The position numbers were made by a program, and so were the translations under genes. DNA of 64,000 nt from Cymbidium sinense (lineage: Eukaryota > Streptophyta > Magnoliopsida > Asparagales > Orchidaceae): NCBI GenBank assembly GCA_021442155.1, contig CM038229.1, positions 66,670,443-66,734,442 on the forward strand. Direction: 5' to 3'. Positions 50,801 through 62,879 of the stretch are shown piece by piece. The notes under the pieces were generated by a model. The model did no database searches. It saw nothing but the letters and a program-made list of their open reading frames with translations, and was not told where the DNA came from. Numbering within the stretch: position 1 is the first letter of the stretch; each line of letters starts with the position of its first letter.

Positions 50801-52040
50801 GGAAAGAGAAGTTCTCTTCTCATTTCCTCTCTTTACAACACTTATTAATTAATTGTAGGTTCATTCAAACCTAATCAAATCACAACATAAAAATCAACCA
50901 AATCAATTAAATCACTTCAATGAAACAACCCCTCTAAGTTGAATATTTTCATACTTAGAAAATTTTAACCTTAAAGCCTAGGCATACCACCTTAAATAGC
51001 ACAAAATTAGTCATCACCATTTCTAGCTTTAGGTTAGAGTGGGGCATGGTTTGATGTTTGCTTTTATTTTTTGATGTATTATTTTAGTCTGGATGTTAAA
51101 GTATATGTGCATAGATTGAATGGTAGGGCGATCTTAGTCTAACCATTATCTTCTACAGAGGATTGTGCTTAAGGGGCGCTGTAATAAAAATATAAATACT
51201 TTTACTGTGCAGGTGCTTATACCCCTAAGCATAATCTAAAATAGGCTAGATGGACTTGGTTACACATGTGTGGGGTGCTAAGTCCAATTTATATATATAC
51301 ATGCTTGGGATTGTATGAATTGTTTAGCTAATCTCTATTTTACAAGTTTTAGTTAGATTTCCTTTTTTTCCCCATTTTCATGTAATTTTACAATTAAGAT
51401 TTTGGAAAGATTGTTATGGGGGATTAAGATGAACATTGGTTATAAAGCTATGCCTTATATACCATGTGAAGCATTTGGAGCAACCACATTCCATCCAGCC
51501 AAAAGAATAAAGAAGAAAGAAAAAAGAAGAAAGAAGAAAGAAGAAATGAAGAATGAAAACCCCCATAACAATCAATTTCTTCTTGATTGTATTTAATTCA
51601 TTTGTAATCCGGGTTATATAAGGGTAGAGCTCAGCTACCCAATTTGTTCTTGGGTTTGTGTGGTAGAGCCTGACCACAAATGACCTCTTACTCTTTTACG
51701 CTAGCTTCATAAATCAATTGATGTTTATTTAGCTTGTGAATTAAGATGACATCTTTTCTTAATTTCTTCCTTACTTTCATGTATGACATGAAAGATGATT
51801 AGGACCTGACAAAAATGAATTTTCTATCTAACTAATCAATTCAAATTAAAAAAATAAATAACTCATAATCTCACCTAAAGCCTAGGTTATAATGAAGATA
51901 AAAGAATTAGCAACCCTTTAGCTAGATGTTGTATTATTTTTCTCACATCATGCATCAAAGCATATTATTTCACTCTTGAATTGGAGAGCTTCCACCTTTG
52001 CCAAAGAACTTGGCTTGACCTTTGAGAGCCATGGTATGAA

Positions 52041-53290
52041 AGAAAATTTAATTTTAATAGCACAAATCTATGGGCTCTAAAAATTTTCCACCGACCTCTC
52101 AAAAATGAAGAGAGTATGATTTAAAGTATCGATGTAAATTTCAGAAGGGAGATGGAATAGTAGATAAGACACTACCTAGAGATTTTTCGCTCATTTTGTG
52201 AGGACTTTAGATCTGGTTCCAGGTTTCCTATAGGCGCAAGCATCCAGAGTTAATTACCCATCCCAATAAGTGAGAGATAACTTTTGATTAAGGCTAGTCA
52301 TTAGATCATTTAATGCGTAGTGTATAGTAGCAGCATGTGGAGTTTAAAATTTAGATTTATGGAATTCATCATCATTAGCTTAACGTGGATGGTTGGGGGA
52401 ATGATGATGTGCCTGATATAGATCCCATGGTTTCATCATCGTGCTATGGTAGTCTACTTAGTCGAAGAGGTAGACCCAACGACCAAGGATCCTTATGACA
52501 CATGGGTTATGTCGCCTAAGAAATTTTTGTAGACTGGTGTTGAAGACAATCTTAAGTATACCTCTGAGAGGGCCATTTTACCCTATCAAGTATACATGAT
52601 TCACAACTTAAAGGGTAGAGCCATTGGGGAGCATACGATCGGATCGTAATATAATGGTGTCATTTAGAACCACCCGATGAGACTTCATAACGTCATAATA
52701 TATGTCGAGCCTACTAGCCAAGCCATGCAGTTAGAGGGCACGGGCCGCATCCTTACTAACGTGAGATTGATTGAGAGTGAATATAGTAGAACACTTGATT
52801 TGACATTGGCTCCTTTATGAGCTAGAGTTTTTCTAATTTATTACCTTTAACAAATAGTTAGGGAAGATGGATTGGATTTTAACTTTAATTTTTTTAGAGA
52901 TTGAAGTTCATTTAATAATTTTTAGATTGATACTTAATTTGAGTTAATTTGATTTGAAATTAAAATCACATTTCGATGGAAGTATCCCCTCCGATTGAAA
53001 TCATCATTCAACACAACCATCATCGAGGTGTGTATTATTTCAGATCCTATTGACTCTATTAGTTTAATAATATAGGATCGAATCTACTATCATATGATAG
53101 AATTAACTTCTCAGATATTTTAATAAGTTGAAATTCTTACAATAATTGAATTTTTAGGTTTGTAATCCCGGACCCGATCCTAAGACCAAATCGGGAAGCA
53201 ACCCGCACAACATCCTCAAATACTAAATTTAAACATTTAGCATAGTGTCGGGGCCCATGCGGGAATTTAGTAATTTAGGTAATTTTATGT
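52041..53290 (+). repeat. Family X, third copy
   Basis: Aligns in direct orientation with 21,470-22,600 and in reverse with 26,890-28,180. Shared landmarks are gggagatggaatagtagataa, ggctagtcattaga, gatgatgtgc, gagattgattgagagt and agtgtcggggcccatgc. It starts abruptly where LTR D breaks off. No coding sequence. Confidence 0.65.
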
Positions 53291-54773
53291 TTAAATTATG
53301 AGATTAATTTTTTATTTTCATTTAATTCCAACTTAGCCTGCGCAGTCTTTTCAGACATTAAAATTTGCACTTTAAATCTCTATGTCCGAGCACATGTAGG
53401 TGTTTATAACTTAGATAATTTCATGTAATTAGTAATTTTATTCATTTTAAAAATCATAATTAGAATGAAATTCCTTAATTTTTTTATTGAAGAAATGTTC
53501 TTTCATTCGTACAGCATTTAATTTAGTGCTGTCTTCTGTCTGCCTGTACAAATAATTGCATATTCGGTGGCATTGTGGCATAGAATTAGATTTATATTTG
53601 CACTCAAAATATTATACCTTCGCTTACATTAAACTTATTCATAGAATTTCTAAATTTTAATGGTTAACTTATGCTCATTAAAGACCTATTAGATCTTTGC
53701 AAATTCAACATTCAAGTTTGATATTTGCTCATACGAGTTGATATATTTCCTTTGAGCAAGCTTAGTTGAATTCAAGCTTCTTTTGAACACAAATTGATTA
53801 TTCAATAAGAAGTTTCAATTATGCTTGTTAATTAGGCTATTTAGTTATAGTGAAAACCTCTTATGAATTTTATTTGATTTTCACTTTAGTTTGGAAATAG
53901 CACTCAAAAAATCCTATGTGCTTTAATTTCATATTCATTTAATGTCAATTCATTTTAAATTAGACATTGCCACGTAAGAAGGCACGTTCTTTGTGAACCT
54001 AACTCTATAGTTGATTTGGGACTCTATCTCATTTGAAAATTAGCCTTCTAGCTTCATGTAACAAATTAGCCTTCTAGCTTCATGTAACTTCCCCATAAGT
54101 ATAACATGAATTTAAAATCATGATTTCTTTGCATTTGTCTTATTCTCTTTCAACTATTTTCATACACGATATAACATAACTCACAAAGTTCAATTAATTC
54201 TTCTTAGCCATTAACCATTATAGTTTGCTATAGCATGTATGTGAGTTATCAAGCTTCACTTTCATTCTCCAAGCTTTATTATGTTCAGTTGAAATCACTT
54301 TTAATTCACCTAGAATAAGTTATGATTATAACAATATTTATTGGAAAGATCATTCATGACCAAATTCATTGGTGAATATGCAAGTTATGTTCTTCATCTT
54401 CTTCATGTAAGAGTGATCAAACCCAATTTGACTTTATTTTAAACTCCACATCAAGAGATCAATATATATAACCAAATTTTAAATTTATTGCAAGTCTCTT
54501 ATTCATTTGGAATTAGCTTCAAGCCTCACTTGTATTCTATTTGAACACTTCCCTTTATTTCAATATATAAAGCAATAGACTCAAACATTTATTTGGCTAT
54601 AAACTAAGTGAATGAATTAATTTCTTTACTTAGTATATTCTTACCTGATAATAATACTTGTTATGCCCATTCAATTTTGATTTTATAAATTTTCTTAGGA
54701 CTTTTTATCTTGTATTTAACTTAATGTTAAATTAAAATCTTTTGGTTCAAGTCCTTTTGAAGTTCATTGCAAT
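53291..54773. other. AT-rich DNA of unknown origin
   Basis: No gene and no strong match elsewhere in the window. A 27-base word (attagccttctagcttcatg...) is duplicated in tandem at 54,038-54,089. It lies between two family X segments, so it may be internal sequence of that family that the other copies lack. Confidence 0.4.
54038..54089. repeat. 27-bp tandem duplication
   Basis: Two copies of aattagccttctagcttcat plus a few bases in direct succession, nearly identical, so a recent slippage event. Confidence 0.85.
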
Positions 54774-54806
54774 CTCCCACCCCCCCTCCCCCACCCCCTC
54801 CCTCCT
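54774..54806 (-). other. G-quadruplex-prone C-rich tract
   Basis: The plus strand is nearly pure C with single T or A interruptions; the minus strand has five or more runs of 3-7 G separated by one base, a strong quadruplex-forming pattern in otherwise AT-rich DNA. Confidence 0.7.
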
Positions 54807-54959
54807 TTTATTTCAATTTAATATTCATCTTTATGTTAGTCTTATTAGAATTTCTAATTTAATATATTTAAATTTCATTTTAGATTATTATATTTTGGTA
54901 TTTTAGATTAATTTTGATTCTTTTCTCTTCTTCTCTTTTTTTAAGTCCAAAATTTAATC

Positions 54960-55354
54960 CAAAATCTTACAAAATTTTGACAGTATTTTGGCTTTGTCCC
55001 TGCATAGGGGGCTACATCAGAACTATTTTGGCCTACCCATCACGCCCTGATGAGCATGATGGTTGGTGTTTTGAAGAAACTTTATCGAATTTAATTCTCG
55101 TTATGCCCTGATGAGCATAACGAGACCTTCAATAACCTGCATAAGAGAAATAATACAATACAATATATACACATTCAAGCCCCCTCTTTTATTTCAGTTC
55201 AAAATTTCAGTCAAAATTTTGGCAGTATTCCAATAACATCCTCATGTAGGGAGCTACATCAAAATTATTTTGGCCTACACATCATGCCTCCGATACAGTC
55301 AAATTTCAATCTCATTCCTAATAAGCATAAATCATGTAAATATGCTTATGGAGT
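54960..55354 (+). repeat. Family X hairpin repeats, CCTGATGA-loop type
   Basis: Two units start with a word like ttttgacagtattttggc / ttttggcagtattccaa (54,975 and 55,217) and a ..catagggggctacatca segment, matching units at 22,940 and 23,210. Two hairpins share the loop CCTGATGA with different stems: CATCACGC/GCATGATG (one mismatch) at 55,038-55,061 and CTCGTTATGC/GCATAACGAG (perfect, 10 bp) at 55,097-55,124. LTR E starts directly after. Confidence 0.65.
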
Positions 55355-58300
55355 TATTGACCTCATTTTTAGAATGAGCTCTCAACCCCTTTATCTTAGA
55401 CATAGGACTCCTCTTAGACATTAAGAGTTCATTAGTCTTAAGATACTTCTAGTGATTAGGTGAACACTTAACCTAACCCTAAAGACATAGAAGAGTTAGC
55501 CATATGAATAGGTTATACCTTAGGGGTGTTAGGAAAATTTGCCTACCCTATAGCTTGAACTAAGTCCTCACTTCCCTCTTTCAAGTCTAACATCAAATTC
55601 AAGTCAAACTCCAAACTCAAGTCAACTTCAACTCCAAACTAAACCGTAAATCAATTCCAATGGATTTTCTCAAATCATGAATCAATTCAAAATGATTGAA
55701 ACCCATGATTGAATTCCAAATTCAAACTAAAATCTTTCTTAAGTCACTCTAATTCCATCTTATGGACTTAGCTCAAATCAAATCCAAATCAATTCAAATT
55801 CAAGAAATTTTCACATAGCCCATTTATATTCTCATTTATATTCACAAATATAAATGAAATATAAATCCATCAAACCAAAACTAAATTCAAAACTTAAATC
55901 CAAATTCAACCAAAATCTAACTTATGCTTCTTCAAGCCAAATTCTTGAACTTAGCCAAATCAAAGTTAAATCAAGCCAAACCCTTGATTTTTCTTCATGA
56001 TTCAATCAATCCTTTAATCATGAATCCAAATATAAATATAAACTTCAATCATCAAACCAAAAATAAATTCAAATTTCAAACCAAAGTCAAACTCATGTTC
56101 ACCCTTTAAACTTGAAATTATCAAATGAATCAAAACCCATTTGACTCTAAATCACTTGCAAATGGATTTATATTTCAATCATAAGTTCATATCTAAGTTC
56201 AACCAAATTTGAATCAAAGCCTTGATCAAGTCAATTGACCCACTTAGGCTCACTTGACCCAAAGTGACGTAAAGTACCCTTTTTGAGCCAAATTCTAATC
56301 CTACCCAAATTGGATTGAACTAACCCCACCTAAGCCTCACATTGTGAGCAACAATCATCATGAAATGATCAATCACTCAAATTGGGTCAAACCAAGTCAA
56401 ACCTAAGGGTTTACCAAGTCAACAATTAGCCATAATGAATCCTAAATAAGCCAAAATCCACCATACACCAAATTGATTCAAACCATTGATCAAAACCAAT
56501 TCATGATCTTGTTAGAACTTGATCAAGTCATCATTTGAGCCTAACCTAGCTCAATTGACCACTTGACCCAAGTTGACCTAACTTGACCTAAAAAGTCAAA
56601 ATGTGTTAAATCTTGATCTAAGCCAAATTGATTGCAACCAATGGGTCAAATTCATCCTAGATCACTTGCTGAACTTGACCAAAGCCTCAATTGGCCAACT
56701 AGACCCAACCTAGCCCAATTGTCCATGAACCCAACTTGACCTAAAAGGTCAAATTGAACCAAAATCAAATCAAACCAAAATTGATTGAAACCAAAGGTTA
56801 CAATGTATTTAAAATGACCAACCAAACCTAAACAAACCCATGGCCTAACCTAATTAAGTTAAATGGGTCAAATTGGTCAACTTGACCCATTTAACCTAAA
56901 TGAAATCAAATGAACCAAAACTAAATATGAATCAAACTGAACCAAACCACTGATGCCAACACATTTCAAATAGTCATATGAACTTGACCCAACCATTGGC
57001 TTGACCCAATTTGTCCAATTGGTCAACTTGACCCAAGTTGACCCATTTTAACCTAAATGGGTCAACATGAGCCAAATGACATCAAATCAACTCCAAATTC
57101 TTTAAAATTTAGTCCAACCTAATTTCAAACTATTCTAAATCTACCCAAAGTGAAATCAAAGACAAATGATCATTTTACCCCTAGGTCAAGGGGTAACCCA
57201 TGGCCAATTCCACTTGGAATTTGGTCATATCCTCTTTATGCTCACTTGGCACCTTCTTAGTGGACCAAGTGGACACTAGTGAGTGTGGTGCACATGACCC
57301 AATGGGTTTGGATCAGGCAAACCCAACCCAAGGCCAAAATTGACCACCCCACTCAAAATGAGCACATGAGAATCACTCCTCCACCTCATTGAGCACATGG
57401 GAGCTTCACCACTCCACTTAAAACCCAAAACCATCCAAAATGGCCTAACCAACTCTACCCTACTGATCAATTTAATCAAAATGGAAAAGCCATGCTTGGT
57501 CATCTGATCCTTCTAGGGGGAGATATACTTCCCCTAATTTCACTTGAATTGCATAGAATCACACTCGATTGAAGCATAGGAACTCAGAGGAAGCAATTAT
57601 AGGCTCCCCCAAGGTTTCCCAAGTTAATTTGATTTCTCCATTCTCGATTTTATTAAGCCAAAAATAGGGGAGCTCAAGGGATTTTTCATCTCATCCAATT
57701 CTTTATGAGAGCTTAATTCCTTCTTCAAACACCTTGAGGGGACCAAATCGAGCTCACCCAAGTCTTCTCACAAGTGTTCAAGCCACGGGAAGAGGGGTCT
57801 AGACCAAGGCCGCAAGCATTTGAAGGGGACTTTGATCAATAGGAAGAACTACTCAACCTCAAGCCCTCAAACCTTTAATAGGGCTTCATCTCCACTAGAC
57901 AAAGCTACCTCGATAATTAGGAGCACTGGTGATAGCCTCCGGTGAGGTATGGATCAAAATCAAGCTTAGAGAGAATTTTCTTTGGTCCTTTTTGAAGGGA
58001 ATTGTAATCCCATTGCATTTTGATCATTAGATCTTCATCTCCTTGCATGTTGATGGTGTGGGTTCAATTTTAGCTCAATCCAAGCTCAATCGAGCTCGAA
58101 TCAAGCCTTAAGGGGTAGATGGTTGCCCTCTCCTGTAGGTGAGCTTAGAGATGAATCATGGACTATCTATTTCGCATATTTTAGATGGACGATCCTGATT
58201 AATCCATGTTAGATCCACATTTTAATCCTTTAATACCACCGAGTTAATCTTGTTCGTCCAATATTAAACGGTCCAAGGGAAAGCGCGTAGCACCGCCGGC

Positions 58301-61300
58301 TGACTATGTAGTCAATGTGATTACTTAAATAGCGAATCCCCGCACATGGAAAGCGTGCATCGCGTGGACCACGATCATGGGATTAACTATATAATTAGGC
58401 TATTTAATTAAGTTTTAATCATAGAATCTTCAAAAATACATAACTAAATGTAGAAAAATTAGAAAAATACAAACTCAAATGAATTTTGAAGATATTTCAA
58501 AGGGGAATAATATAAAATTAAGTTTAATTAATTTTGAACAGTAAATTTCATGCAATTTAGGTTTTATTAGGAATGTAATTATGTTAGTTACTCCCTAATT
58601 ATTTCATTGATTAATTTCAAACTTCTCATGTTTGTTACATGGGATAACTTCTGCCTCCCCAAATTTTCTTGGGATTTATTAATAGTTTAATTAGAGGAAT
58701 TTCTTGATTCACTCCTACTTACTCTCTTAATTAATTAAATGATTAATTAACTTATTAAATAAATTCATTAATTAAGTTTGTCAATCACCTTAGAATAATG
58801 AATGGACTTAGGGAATGAGGTTAGGAGTCCTCTCCCAAATCATTTCCCCTTAAGTTTATTTCATTTGAATAAAAACCTAATTAAGGTGAAAATTAATTAA
58901 ATAGTTTAATATCTTAATTAAATAGCTTAATTAATCAAAATTTTTAAATCAAATCAATCTGAACTTAATTAATTCCTTCTTGGGTAGATTGCTTAGGTGT
59001 TCAATAACCTAAGTAGCTTAAGGAAATCATACCTAACCCATATGTGTGGGAACAGTTATGAAAGTACTTAAATTAAATCCTTTAGCTTAATTAATCATTA
59101 AGTGTGAGCCAAATGCATTAGGCCCTTTTCTTTCTTAGGTGCATTGCTTATTTAAATTCCTTTTGGTTTTATGTCATACATTAGCTCATAATTATTTGAT
59201 TATATATGTTAAAATGGTATAGGTAAGGGGTAATTAATGGACTTAATGTACATCTTAACCTAAGAAAAATATAAAATCAATCTAATGGTTCTAAAATTAA
59301 ACTAAAATAATACACATATGTTGGAAATGGGTTAGGACCAGCAAACCTTCTCACATTTCTTAAATTCAAAACAAACATAAAACAAAAATCAAAATTTCTT
59401 TTAACAACTTTTATTCACTTTAAATAATCTTATTCCATAGGATTCTCTTTAGAAATTAATTAGGGTGAATGAATGTACATGCTTTCATCACTTTAGTTTT
59501 TTTCTAGCATGCTAAATGTGTATGTCATATGAAAATCATGCATTCATGCCTTTTGAAAAATCAAATTAAAATGAAATGTTTCCTTTATGTCAAATTGCAT
59601 GTCTTAGCTAAAGTAAGAGTATGAATGGCTATTATCACTACTAAATCCAAAATTATTTTTAAAACTTATAAATCAAACATTATAACTAAAAGGTATGCTA
59701 CTTATAATTATTTATAAGCTTGCATGTGAGTATAATATATGGTGTGCATTGTGTGACTTTCCTTCTCTTCCCTTTTAACATGGTTTTGAATAGGATTTGC
59801 AAAGTGTATAATTCATTTGAAAAGAACACACATTTGCTTAAATTTATTTCTATTCACACCTATGTCATCAATTTAGAAGGATATTCATACTTGCACACAT
59901 AAATTAAACAACCAACAAATTAAACAAACACAAACTTCTTGCATGATTCTTTTTCCATTCATTTGCCTTTGTATATGCAAATGTATTAGCCTGAACATCC
60001 ATGGGTTGCAAGGATTTAAGTAGCCCCAAGTAGATCTTGTACCTTGCACTCCTGGTATAGAAAATAATGATGTCGTACTCACTTATGCCTTTCATACACG
60101 TAAATGTGCATATGAATAATGGATAGAAGAATCCCTCTTTTCTACTTAACAAAATCAAGCATGTATGAAACCTTCCAAATTTTTCTTAAACAAACTCTCT
60201 TAGCATTCATCATGAAGGTGTGCTAAACATTTCCATTTGCATGTATAGATATGCTTAGGATTCATCCATATGCATGTTACACATGTTGGGGAAGAAATAA
60301 AGTGATTTGTGTTTTGTGATAGTAATTCACTTAATCTTAAAATGCCTTTCTTTTTGAATATGTTTGTTTAGGAAAAATCTAAACTTAGGATTAATTAAAA
60401 CACATAATAAAACATTTACTAAACAAAAATAAAATATGAATCTACCTTAGAAATTACATAAGGTAGGGAGGAAAGAGAAGTTTTATTCTCTTTTCCTCTC
60501 TTTACAACTTTTAGTAATTAATTATAGGTTCATTCAAACCAAAATCAAATCATCAAATAAAATCATCAACTAAACCACTTAAATGAGACCACCCACTAAG
60601 TTGAACATCTTCATAAACCACTTAAATGAAACCACCCACTAAGTTGAACATCTTCATACTTAGAAAACCTAAACCTTAAAGCCTAGTTAAGACATACCAC
60701 ACAAATCTTAAATGGCACACACATTAGGCTAAGTCACCATTTCTAGCTTTAGGTTAGGGTGGTGCATGGTTTGATATTTACTTTTATTTTATGATATAAT
60801 GTTTTAGTTTGGATGTTTGGGTGTATGTGCGTAGATTGTTGGGAAGAACTTAGCCTAATCATTATCTTCTGCAAGGGATTGTGCTTAAGGGGTGTTATAA
60901 TAAAAATATAAATACTTTTGTTGTGCAGGTTGCTTATACCCCTAAGCATAATCCAAAATAGGCTAGGTAGACTTAGTTACCCATGTGTGGGGTGCTAAGT
61001 CCACTACATTCTTAGGATTGTGTGGTTTGTTTAGCTAATCTCTATTTTGTAAGTTTTAGTTAGATTTACTTTCCCTTTTCATGTAAATTTATAATTAGTA
61101 TTTGGAATGATTGTTATAGGGGATTAGGATGAACATTAGTTATAAGACTATGTCTTATGTACCATGTGAAGTCTTTGGAGCAATCACATTCCAACCAACC
61201 AAAAGGAGAAAGATGAAAGAACAAAGGAGAAAGAAGAAAGAAGAAATGAAGAATGAAGAATGAAGACTCCCATAACATGAATTCTTTTTTGATAGTAATT

Positions 61301-62853
61301 AATTCATTTGTAATCTAGGTTGTATAAGGGTATAGCTCGGCTACCCTATTTATTTATTTTCAAGTTTATACGATGGAGCCCAACGACAAAATGCCTCTTA
61401 TTCTTTTGAGCTAGCTTTATAAATTGATTGATGTTTGTTTAGCTTGTGCATTAAGATGGCATCTTTTCCTAGTTTCTTCATTGCTTTGATGTATGGCCAA
61501 GATGACGATTAGGCTCTTAGGAAAATAAATTTTATATCCAACTAATCAATTCAAAATAAAATTAAATAACTCATAACATTACATAAGGCTTAGGCTACAA
61601 AATCAAAATAAAAGAATTAGCAACCCCTTAGCTAGATGTTGTATTTTATTTCTCACATCATGCTTAAAAAGCATATTATTTCACTCTTGATTTGGAGGGC
61701 TTCAACCCATGCTAGAGAACTTGGCTTGACCTTTGAGAGCCATAGTGGAAATACACCTCCTTTCTTGCTGATTTTGACCCATAATCCAATTTCTCATGCA
61801 TTAGGCATATGAATCCTACAAGCCTGTGTCAAATCAATAGTCCAAAAAAAAAAATAAAATGTAACAAAATTTGCATTAGATTTATGTAATTAAATCATGC
61901 CCTACATGATCTAGTCTCTTATAGAGTGTGTTTAAGGACTTAGTCTCTTTCTAAATAAATGATAGGTGAGCTATCTTACAAAAGCATATGACTTACCTAT
62001 ATGTATTTAAAATTGTAGGAAAAGTTAGTTAGTGGCCACCCCCAGGCAGTTGTAAATCCAAACAGTCGGGTGGTTTATCCTCTCTTATGGAGGAAAACCA
62101 AATACCCATTTTCTCCTTAGATTTAGATCGTGCTTTGGCCCTCGCCAATGCTCCCTAGATTTAGGTTCTGAGATTGCTACTTCCCTTAGCGGGCTACGAA
62201 TATAAGTCCTCACCTCTTAGGCATTACCACAATCTAGTGTCATGGAATCATAAATCCTAGATTTCTAACAAAAATTTAATTTCTCCTCAACTTCAAAAAT
62301 ATAAAGCTCAACCATAGGATAGTTTGAGATGCTTACTAGGCTTCTTAGTATCATAAGCACCCCCCCCTTCTTATCTTCCTTTGGCTTCAAAAATAAATCC
62401 CTCCTCTTGATCAATCCTACTTAATCTTTTAAAAAAAGAAACCAATTGATTGATAGTCCTATCTTCAAAATCTTTGGACACAATGATCATTTATCTTAAT
62501 CGTCCAAAGGAATCATGTTTCTTAAGATGTAATTAACTATGGGGGCTTGCCTCCATAGGGAACTTAACGAACCCGGTATAAAACAAACCCTGCTTTACTT
62601 TTCCGTGTAAAGTAGAGGAAGAATCTCTAGTACATTCCGAAGTCCCATAGTCCTTAGGAGTCCTTATTCAGGTAATTAGGACCATTGTAAAGTGGTGACT
62701 TCTATCTTTCAAGATAGTACACATTTCCTTAATGTTAAACCTGATCACCCTAATAAGAGCATCTGTCGATCTACGTGGTGTCCCAATAAAGGCATATTTC
62801 TTTTTCATTTATCCTTCCAAAGGATAAGTGAAGGTAAGAATATTTTCACCACA
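55355..62853 (+). mobile_element. LTR E, complete giant LTR (7,499 bp), 5' LTR of a plus-strand element
   Basis: Begins TATTGACCTCATT (the canonical TG has become TA) and ends TTCACCACA at 62,853; it is the reverse complement of LTR A along its full length. An 8-base gap and a PBS follow, then the leader, so this is a 5' LTR whose element continues past the window. It holds the TTGACC-rich zone (56,230-57,070), the TATA-like palindrome (57,514-57,536) and one copy of the 182-bp unit. A 50-base local duplication is seen at 60,556-60,660 (cttaaatga.accacccactaag twice). The candidate left target duplication is ggagt (55,350-55,354). Confidence 0.9.
57514..57536 (+). promoter_or_regulatory. Palindrome with GATATA in LTR E, possible core promoter
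   Basis: TAGGGGGAGATATACTTCCCCTA: the inverted repeat of LTR D with one mismatch. The same surrounding order applies in all three LTRs. Confidence 0.35.
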
Positions 62854-62861
62854 GATTTTTC

Positions 62862-62879
62862 TGGCTACTCTACTCGGGA
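62862..62879 (+). promoter_or_regulatory. Primer-binding site of element E, decayed
   Basis: TGGCTACTCTACTCGGGA lies eight bases after the LTR end and aligns with TGGTGACTCCACTGGGGA of element A with four differences. Position and flanks (ttcctctctccatctttgg) match exactly. Confidence 0.75.

Larger units (their letters stand above)
44992..52040 (+). mobile_element. LTR D, giant LTR in opposite orientation, 3' part missing
   Basis: Begins TGTTGACCTCATT and is the reverse complement of LTR A from 21,463 down to about 15,080; the last 1.1 kb of the LTR is lost. It interrupts LTR B, whose sequence stops at catac (44,987-44,991), the candidate target duplication. It carries five tandem copies of a unit that is single in A and E, the TTGACC-rich zone at 46,540-47,390 and the TATA-like palindrome at 47,837. 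At about 52,040, just after gagccatggta, it joins family X. Confidence 0.88.
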
